A DNA stretch of 36,091 bases from an uncultured Eubacterium sp. (lineage in GTDB: Bacteria; Bacillota; Clostridia; Lachnospirales; Lachnospiraceae): the NCBI RefSeq assembly GCF_934295145.1, contig NZ_CAKRAS010000032.1, positions 1-36,091 on the forward strand. The letters are read 5' to 3'. Position 1 is the stretch's first letter. Every line of letters starts with the position of its first letter. The position numbers were made by a program, and so were the translations under genes. Below the pieces are notes generated by a model, which was not told the origin of the DNA, ran no database searches, and worked only from the letters and a program-made list of their open reading frames with translations. Shown in pieces: positions 31,550-36,091 of this stretch.

Positions 31550-32020
31550 TTATGATAATTCTTTTGCGTCCACATCGATGAGAGAGGAAGTACAGTTCGG
31601 GCAGCGTGTTGCCTCAATGTTGATCTCAGACATACAGTATGGACATTTCTTTGTGGTCGGTTCTGCCGGAGTTTCCGCTGCTGGTTTCCGCAGTTTGTTT
31701 AAAAACTTCACGATACAGAAAACAACCAGTGCCATGATGATAAAGTTGATCACATTGGAAATGAAGGAGCCATATTTGAATACAGCGGCACCTGCTTTTT
31801 CCGCAGCGTCTAACGTTTCATAATGGGAACCGTCCAGGGTGATAAACAGATTGGAAAAATCGATCTTTCCTGTGAAAATTCCGAGAATAGGATTGATGAT
31901 GTCATTTACCAGAGAATTTACGATGCCGGTAAATGCACTGCCGATGATCATACCAATGGCAAGATCCATCATGTTGCCCTTCAGGGCAAACTCTTTGAAT
32001 TCCTGAATGAATTTTTTCAT
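31550..32020 (-). CDS. mscL: Large-conductance mechanosensitive channel MscL with C-terminal zinc ribbon
   Basis: A 156-residue MscL, about 20 residues longer than the E. coli protein. It opens with the amphipathic helix MKKFIQEFKEFALKGNMMDLA and TM1 (AIGMIIGSAFTGIVNSLVNDIINPILG). The periplasmic loop leads to TM2 (about residues 85-108). Instead of the usual cytoplasmic helix bundle, a proline/alanine linker (PAAETPAEP) leads to CPYC (126-129) and CPNC (140-143), a zinc-ribbon pattern. MscL releases solutes during hypo-osmotic shock as a homopentamer; the ribbon would face the cytoplasm. GGAGG lies 11 nt before the ATG. Confidence 0.92.
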   Translation of the reverse strand: MKKFIQEFKEFALKGNMMDLAIGMIIGSAFTGIVNSLVNDIINPILGIFTGKIDFSNLFITLDGSHYETLDAAEKAGAAVFKYGSFISNVINFIIMALVVFCIVKFLNKLRKPAAETPAEPTTKKCPYCMSEINIEATRCPNCTSSLIDVDAKELS

Positions 32021-32184
32021 ATCTTACATATCCTCCTTATGTAAGGCATCTTTAGCCTCCAACATCATATCAATAGTATATCATAGGTTATTGGCTTTGT
32101 GTACAAGAGAACCGCGAAAATCCGGCATTTTCTGAGCAAATTGTGGAAAATATAGCGATACAACTGGTAAGACCAGAATTAGTG

Positions 32185-32213
32185 ATGACAAACAGCAAAC
32201 GCTGTGCTACACT
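32185..32213 (+). promoter_or_regulatory. Probable promoter of the AEC transporter gene
   Basis: ATGACA (32185-32190) and TACACT (32208-32213) are spaced by 17 bp, with a TGC extended -10. Transcription would start near 32220 and carry the whole of element D as a leader of about 290 nt. Confidence 0.5.
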
Positions 32214-32237
32214 TGATGTTAGAAAATGATGCATAAT

Positions 32238-32444
32238 ATATGATGATTACAGTGTCAAAAGGTCTGAGTCCACCTGTGCTTGCACAAGGGTGGATGAATG
32301 ACCTTGGGGCACGCCCCGATATGAGCATAAAAGTGGGATTTTCATCCCACGATATGCGAATAGCGGGAAGGATTGTGGGAGTGCAAAGCACGGAGCAATC
32401 CGTATAATCAAGATTTGGGTGTTTTGACACCCAAATCATATGAT
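32238..32444 (+). other. Element D: multi-hairpin structured leader or palindromic repeat
   Basis: Stems visible by eye are: AAGGTC (32259-32264) with GACCTT (32300-32305), enclosing TCCACC/GGTGGA and TGTGC/GCACA (32269-32294); GGGG-CACG-CCCC (32306-32317); GCATA/TATGC (32325-32357), enclosing GTGGGA/TCCCAC; GGATTG/CAATCC (32370-32401), enclosing GTGC/GCAC; and GATTTGGGTG/CACCCAAATC (32412-32437). GTGTCAAAA (32252-32260) can pair with TTTTGACAC (32422-32430), which competes with the last hairpin. It lies between a promoter and the AEC gene. No known RNA family was recognised. Confidence 0.6.
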
Positions 32445-32509
32445 TTTAGTTATTAAAGAGTGAGATTTGACAGCAGATCAATGGCTGTCGGAAATGGGAG
32501 CATAAAACT

Positions 32510-33442
32510 ATGACAATTGTAACTACAATGTGTAAATTATTAATTGCAATGCTGATTGGTTTCTATTTGTTTAAGAAGAATATATTGACCAAAGAAGTAA
32601 ATGCAAAACTTTCCAGTATGATTGTGCAGATCACCTGTCCATGTATTATTTTAAACAGTCTTTCCACGGTGTCACACGACGATACCGGTATGGTATTGAA
32701 ACTGTTTCTGGCAGGTGTGGTAATGTATGTGATCTTCCCAATCATGGCCTGGATCATTACAAAAATCATGCGTGTGCCGGCACATTTGCGTGGAACATAC
32801 ATGTGTATGCTTATTTTTTCAAACAATTCTTTCATGGGGTATCCGGTTGTACAGGCTCTGTATGGCGACAGCGCGATTTTTTATATCACAATTTTTAACA
32901 TGCCGTTCAGTATTCTGTTTTTCTCCATGGGACTGCATTTGTTGAAAAAAGATGCGGCTATCGAGTCCGGAAACTTTGTAAAGGAGAAATTGAATCTCCG
33001 CAGTTTTATCAATAATGGAATTATTGCTTCCATTGCATCACTGGTTATTTATTTTGCCAATATTCCGATGCCGGATATTTTCTATGCCTGCGTTGGATTT
33101 GTCGGAAATATCACGACACCGTTGTCAATGATCATCATCGGTGCATCTATGGCGGCTGCATCTTTGGGCGATATTAAAAAAGAGAAGGGTATCTGGCCGA
33201 TGCTTCCGATTCGTCTGGCTGTAATGCCGGTGATCGTGTGGCTGTTCATGCATCTGGTAACAAAAGATGTGACACTGATCAATATTTGCACCATTGGTGC
33301 AGGTATGCCGGTTGCTTCACTGGTTGCTATGGGAGCGGCCCCATATCCGAGACAGAGTCGGTCGGCATCTATCAGTGTGGCGATTTCGACGATCGTGTCG
33401 CTGGTGACGATACCGATTATGGCAGTATTATTGGGAGCCTGA
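32510..33442 (+). CDS. AEC family (auxin efflux carrier-like) transporter
   Basis: A 310-residue membrane protein with about ten helices in the AEC arrangement of two five-helix halves. Typical blocks are the start MCKLLIAMLIGFYLFKKNILT, a CIILNSL break in helix two, FSNNSFMGYPVVQALYG near residue 100, GFVGNITTPLSMIIIGASMA in the second half, and a C-terminal GMPVASLVAMGAAPY. Bacterial members carry malate, malonate or other organic acids; the substrate here is unknown. A GGGAG site lies 12 nt before ATG 32510. The long structured leader (element D) suggests regulated expression. Confidence 0.87.
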   Translation: MTIVTTMCKLLIAMLIGFYLFKKNILTKEVNAKLSSMIVQITCPCIILNSLSTVSHDDTGMVLKLFLAGVVMYVIFPIMAWIITKIMRVPAHLRGTYMCMLIFSNNSFMGYPVVQALYGDSAIFYITIFNMPFSILFFSMGLHLLKKDAAIESGNFVKEKLNLRSFINNGIIASIASLVIYFANIPMPDIFYACVGFVGNITTPLSMIIIGASMAAASLGDIKKEKGIWPMLPIRLAVMPVIVWLFMHLVTKDVTLINICTIGAGMPVASLVAMGAAPYPRQSRSASISVAISTIVSLVTIPIMAVLLGA

Positions 33443-33496
33443 AATCTTGTTTCTTTCACAGCCAAAAGAATTTGACTGGCGAAATAGACAGAGCAG

Positions 33497-33505
33497 TGGT
33501 ACAAT
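33497..33505 (+). promoter_or_regulatory. Possible extended -10 promoter for the aldo/keto reductase gene
   Basis: TGGTACAAT is an extended -10 with no good -35 at the right distance; TTGACT at 33472 is too far, with a 22-bp spacer. It lies about 40 nt before the GTG start. Confidence 0.35.
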
Positions 33506-33547
33506 AATTCGCATAGAGGCAAAAGCTATTATGAGGAGGAGTGTGTC

Positions 33548-34540
33548 GTGTATCAGGCGAAAGAGACTAGATATGACAAAATGGTGTATAATCACTGTGG
33601 AAACAGTGGACTGAAGCTGCCGGAGGTTTCCCTTGGATTCTGGCACAATTTTGGGGACACGGGTGTTTATGAAAACATGCGTCAGATGGTGTTCACTGCT
33701 TTTGACAATGGAATCACACATTTTGACCTGGCAAATAATTATGGCCCGGAGTATGGTAGTGCGGAGTCGAATCTTGGAAAACTTCTGAAAGAGAATTTCA
33801 GATCATATCGTGATGAACTGATCATCAGTACAAAAGCCGGTTATGATATGTGGAAAGGACCTTATGGTGATTGGGGAAGCCGCAAATATCTTCTGGCAAG
33901 TCTGGATCAGAGTTTGCAGAGATTGGGACTTGATTACGTGGATATTTATTATCATCACCGGATGGATCCGAACACTCCGCTGGAGGAAACCATGGGTGCC
34001 CTGAATCAGGCGGTAAAAAGTGGAAAAGCATTGTATGCCGGAATTTCCAATTATGACGGTGAGACGATGAAACGTGCAGCTGCCATTATGAGAGAGCTGC
34101 ATTGCCCGTTTGTTATCAATCAGAACCGTTATTCTATTTTTGACCGTACAATTGAGCAGAACGGATTAAAACAGGCAGCACAGGAAGAGGGCAAGGGAAT
34201 CATTGCATTCAGTCCATTGGCACAGGGCATGCTGACCGACCGTTATCTGAACGGTATTCCTGCAGACAGCCGTGTAAATACAGATGGCCGATTTCTGAAA
34301 AAAGAGCAGTTTACGGACAGTAAGATCCATCAGATTCAGGCATTGAATGAGATTGCAAAACAGCGTGGCGAGAGTCTGGCACAGATGGCATTGAAATGGG
34401 TATTGAAGGACGATGTGGTGACCAGTGTGCTGATCGGGGCTTCTAAGCCAGAGCAGATTCTGGACAATATCAAAGTTATTGAAAGTGCAGGATTCACGGA
34501 TGAAGAGATCAGAATGATTGATGAAATATCCGGAAATTAG
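33548..34540 (+). CDS. Aldo/keto reductase, YghZ/Gpr-like
   Basis: A 330-residue NADPH-dependent oxidoreductase of the AKR14 type, related to E. coli YghZ (L-glyceraldehyde 3-phosphate reductase, methylglyoxal detoxification). The catalytic tetrad is visible: D60 and Y65 in FDLANNYGPEYGSAE, K96 in STKAGYDMWKGPYGDWGSRKY and H136 in DIYYHHRMD. The C-terminal coenzyme motif VLIGASKPEQILDN is present. GTG 33548 follows GAGGAGGA with about 8-nt spacing and is preferred over later codons. A weak terminator lies before the next gene. Confidence 0.9.
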   Translation: MYQAKETRYDKMVYNHCGNSGLKLPEVSLGFWHNFGDTGVYENMRQMVFTAFDNGITHFDLANNYGPEYGSAESNLGKLLKENFRSYRDELIISTKAGYDMWKGPYGDWGSRKYLLASLDQSLQRLGLDYVDIYYHHRMDPNTPLEETMGALNQAVKSGKALYAGISNYDGETMKRAAAIMRELHCPFVINQNRYSIFDRTIEQNGLKQAAQEEGKGIIAFSPLAQGMLTDRYLNGIPADSRVNTDGRFLKKEQFTDSKIHQIQALNEIAKQRGESLAQMALKWVLKDDVVTSVLIGASKPEQILDNIKVIESAGFTDEEIRMIDEISGN

Positions 34541-34547
34541 TATGGGG

Positions 34548-34577
34548 AGCAGGTGGTGACATCTGCTTTCTTTGTTT
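34548..34577 (+). terminator. Weak terminator between the aldo/keto reductase and hydrolase genes
   Basis: AGCAGGTG (34548-34555) and CATCTGCT (34560-34567) form an 8-bp stem with one wobble and a GTGA loop, followed by TTCTTTGTTT. Partial read-through into the hydrolase gene is plausible. Confidence 0.55.
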
Positions 34578-34610
34578 GATAGGAAAGTTATAGCAGTAGG
34601 AGTAAAAAAG

Positions 34611-35597
34611 ATGTGGATCGTAGGATGTATTATTGTAGCAGTAATCTTTCTGGGCTGGTTTGGAATTGGATATGTGGGATTTAAGACAGCCATTTGTCGC
34701 GGACATGAATTGAATATCAATGATCGTGAGGCATTGAAAGGAACCGCCTGGGATCAGTATTATGATGAGATTCGGGAAGGCATTGCCTGGATCAGCCAGC
34801 AGAAGGCAGAAGATGTTTATATTCAGTCTGAAGATGGTTTGAAGTTGCATGGACGTCTGATGGATCAGCCAGGAGCAAAAGGAACCGTGCTGATGTTTCA
34901 TGGATACCGCACTCATCCGGAGGTGGATTTTTCTGCATCTTCTCATGTGTATTACGAATGTGGAAACCGTATCGTACATATTGACCAGAGAGCAGCCGGT
35001 GAGAGTGAGGGAAAATATATTGGATTTGGCATATTAGAAAGCAGGGATTGTTGTTTATGGGCGCAGTACATAGCGAAGCGTTTCGGTACAGATCAGAAAA
35101 TTATTCTGGCAGGATTGTCTATGGGAGCGTCAACTGTGCTGATGGCCAGTGCGCATCATGACAACAAAATGGTTCAGATCAGTAGTTCTCCGGAGAAATC
35201 AATAGAAGTCTGCATGACACTCCCGGAAAATGTGACTGGAATTGTAGCAGACAGCGCATTTTCCTCACCATATGATATTATAAAAAAGAGGATTCAAACA
35301 ACTTACCATTGCAAAGGAACACTTCTGACAGTGGCAATTGGAATCTGGAGCTGTATTTTGGCGCATTATTCATTGAAAGAATTATCGGTGCCGGAAGTAA
35401 TGAAAACGAATACCATTCCGGTATTGTTCGTGCATGGAACAGCGGACAGTAATGTGCCGGTGGAAATGACGATCAAGGCAGCAAAAAACTGTCGGATAAC
35501 GAAAAAACTGTTGCTGGTGGATGGTGCAGAACATGGTACCGGTTATCTGGTCGACAATGCGGCCTATACACAGGCGTTACGGGAATTTTGTTCGTAA
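34611..35597 (+). CDS. Membrane-anchored alpha/beta hydrolase (YqkD-like)
   Basis: A 328-residue serine hydrolase. Residues 3-25 form one N-terminal membrane segment (signal anchor), so the enzyme domain probably lies outside the membrane. The fold signatures are FHGYRTHP (oxyanion region, 96-103), DQRAAGESEGKYIGFG (125-140) and the nucleophile elbow GLSMGAS (S170); the acid is D279 in HGTADSNVP and the histidine H308 in DGAEHGTG. The class covers esterases and peptidases of unknown substrate. ATG 34611 is 8 nt after AGGAG; an in-frame extension to 34572 lacks a ribosome site. Confidence 0.87.
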   Translation: MWIVGCIIVAVIFLGWFGIGYVGFKTAICRGHELNINDREALKGTAWDQYYDEIREGIAWISQQKAEDVYIQSEDGLKLHGRLMDQPGAKGTVLMFHGYRTHPEVDFSASSHVYYECGNRIVHIDQRAAGESEGKYIGFGILESRDCCLWAQYIAKRFGTDQKIILAGLSMGASTVLMASAHHDNKMVQISSSPEKSIEVCMTLPENVTGIVADSAFSSPYDIIKKRIQTTYHCKGTLLTVAIGIWSCILAHYSLKELSVPEVMKTNTIPVLFVHGTADSNVPVEMTIKAAKNCRITKKLLLVDGAEHGTGYLVDNAAYTQALREFCS

Positions 35598-35606
35598 ATT
35601 TAATAT

Positions 35607-35794
35607 GTAAAATCAAAATCAGAGAAAAATTTCCTCACTCACTAGACGTTCACTACCTTCGTTTTGCTTCGGTTTTATCGCGCTCGTTCTCAACTCCGAT
35701 AAAAGCTGGTCGTTTTCCACTCGCGCAAAACTCGCAAAACTCAGTCGTTCGCTTAATCGTTCGTTGAGGATATTTTCTCTGATTTTTTATTTAC
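35607..35794 (+). repeat. Dispersed palindromic repeat, family B, copy 2
   Basis: It shares the interior blocks of 10837-11013 in the same orientation, for example CTAGACGTTCACT, ATCGCGCTCGTTCTC, ATAAAAGCTGGTCG, CCACTCGCGCAAAAC and GTCGTTCGCTTAATCG. The ends are an imperfect inverted repeat (AAATCAGAGAAAA.TTTCCTC against GAGGATATTTTCTCTGATTT) whose sequence differs from that of copy 1 while still being self-complementary. It starts 10 nt after the hydrolase gene. Confidence 0.8.
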
Positions 35795-35932
35795 GCTATG
35801 AAAATGATATTCGATTGTATTGTGGGACTGCGTGCACAACATAACATATGCTGTGTTGTAACTGTAAATGTGCACGTGTCACGCAGAGCGCAGTGAGTGA
35901 CATAAATATTTTACGAGTACCACAACGTAAAT

Positions 35933-35999
35933 AGCGCCCAAATTTATTTTTTCTTGACGAGCGATTGTTAGCCGGAAAGACAAAATAAATTTGGGCGCT
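35933..35999. repeat. 18-bp perfect inverted repeat (element G)
   Basis: AGCGCCCAAATTTATTTT (35933-35950) is exactly complementary to AAAATAAATTTGGGCGCT (35982-35999), with a 31-nt loop. It lies 35 nt downstream of the - strand partial gene. No strong T-run follows on either strand, so it is not a classic terminator. Confidence 0.6.
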
Positions 36000-36034
36000 T
36001 TCGTAAATAAAAAATTTTAGCCACAAAACAAGAC

Positions 36035-36091
36035 TTAAGAATTCATATCCCGTGATTTCTGTACACAGGCTCTCTGTGCCTCGATGACAGC
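36035..36091 (-). CDS. 3' end of a - strand gene cut by the window edge
   Basis: Read on the - strand from the window edge, 18 codons (ending ...RACVQKSRDMNS) run open to TAA at 36037-36035. The intergenic character of the DNA just beyond the stop supports a real gene end, but the stretch is too short to name. It could be chance. Confidence 0.35.
   Translation of the reverse strand, partial: AVIEAQRACVQKSRDMNS

Noticed and set aside
32179..32439. An 86-codon - strand frame over element D
   Set aside because: It is translated from a run of perfect hairpins and has no ribosome site or family resemblance.

Overview
The window looks like a chromosomal segment of an anaerobic gut Firmicute, most likely a Lachnospiraceae member (Clostridia; Blautia, Coprococcus or Roseburia-like). 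This rests on moderate GC, purine-rich AGGAGG ribosome binding sites, a lactate-oxidation operon built on electron-transfer flavoproteins, the PyrK/PyrD-B type of dihydroorotate dehydrogenase, NiaR, and an AEC transporter. The assignment comes from protein character only; no rRNA or tRNA gene was seen. Genes are dense and mostly on the + strand; no transposase, integrase, phage gene or CRISPR array was recognised.

Layout. 1-180: one end of a dispersed palindromic repeat (family A). 250-6671: a 2-hydroxyacid (probably lactate) operon, larA - glcD - acyl-CoA dehydrogenase - etfB - etfA, with a strong promoter, three TGGTnnnACCA operator-like palindromes in the leader and a clear terminator. 6673-6840: structured element E. 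6866-10818: ABC-F ATPase, EamA transporter and a HAD phosphatase/guanylate-kinase-like fusion. 10837-11013: family B repeat with perfect 20-bp ends, then a possible HPr remnant. 11332-12241 (-): CPBP-family membrane protease with a possible 8-codon leader peptide. 12372-16888: dnaE and pfkA, followed by palindromic element C. 17127-18905: trmH-type methyltransferase, a conserved 88-aa protein and niaR. 18969-21200: small alarmone synthetase with ahcY, behind a hairpin-rich leader. 21386-23647: TPR lipoprotein and hflX. 23655-27662: pyrC-pyrF-pyrK-pyrD. 27682-28193: second family A repeat and a cloverleaf-like element F. 28220-29374 (-): MobA-MobB fusion. 29412-30121: NUDIX gene. 30129-32020 (-): GH13 glycosidase and MscL carrying a zinc ribbon. 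32185-33442: AEC transporter behind a ~290-nt structured leader (element D). 33548-35597: aldo/keto reductase and alpha/beta hydrolase. 35607-36091: second family B repeat, an 18-bp inverted repeat and the 3' end of a - strand gene.

How the genes work together. LarA would interconvert lactate isomers, and GlcD would oxidise one of them, passing electrons to EtfA/EtfB. The co-encoded acyl-CoA dehydrogenase could share the same flavoprotein, which would link lactate oxidation to an enoyl-CoA. PyrC, PyrD/PyrK and PyrF supply UMP. The rest is largely housekeeping: replication, glycolysis, RNA modification, NAD regulation, stringent response and SAH recycling.

The most unusual feature is the number of long, gene-less, strongly palindromic elements lying between transcription units. 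At least seven were found in 36 kb, from about six unrelated sequence families; two families occur twice. Elements D and F have interiors folded into several perfect hairpins, and D sits between a good promoter and a gene in a layout that resembles a cis-regulatory RNA.
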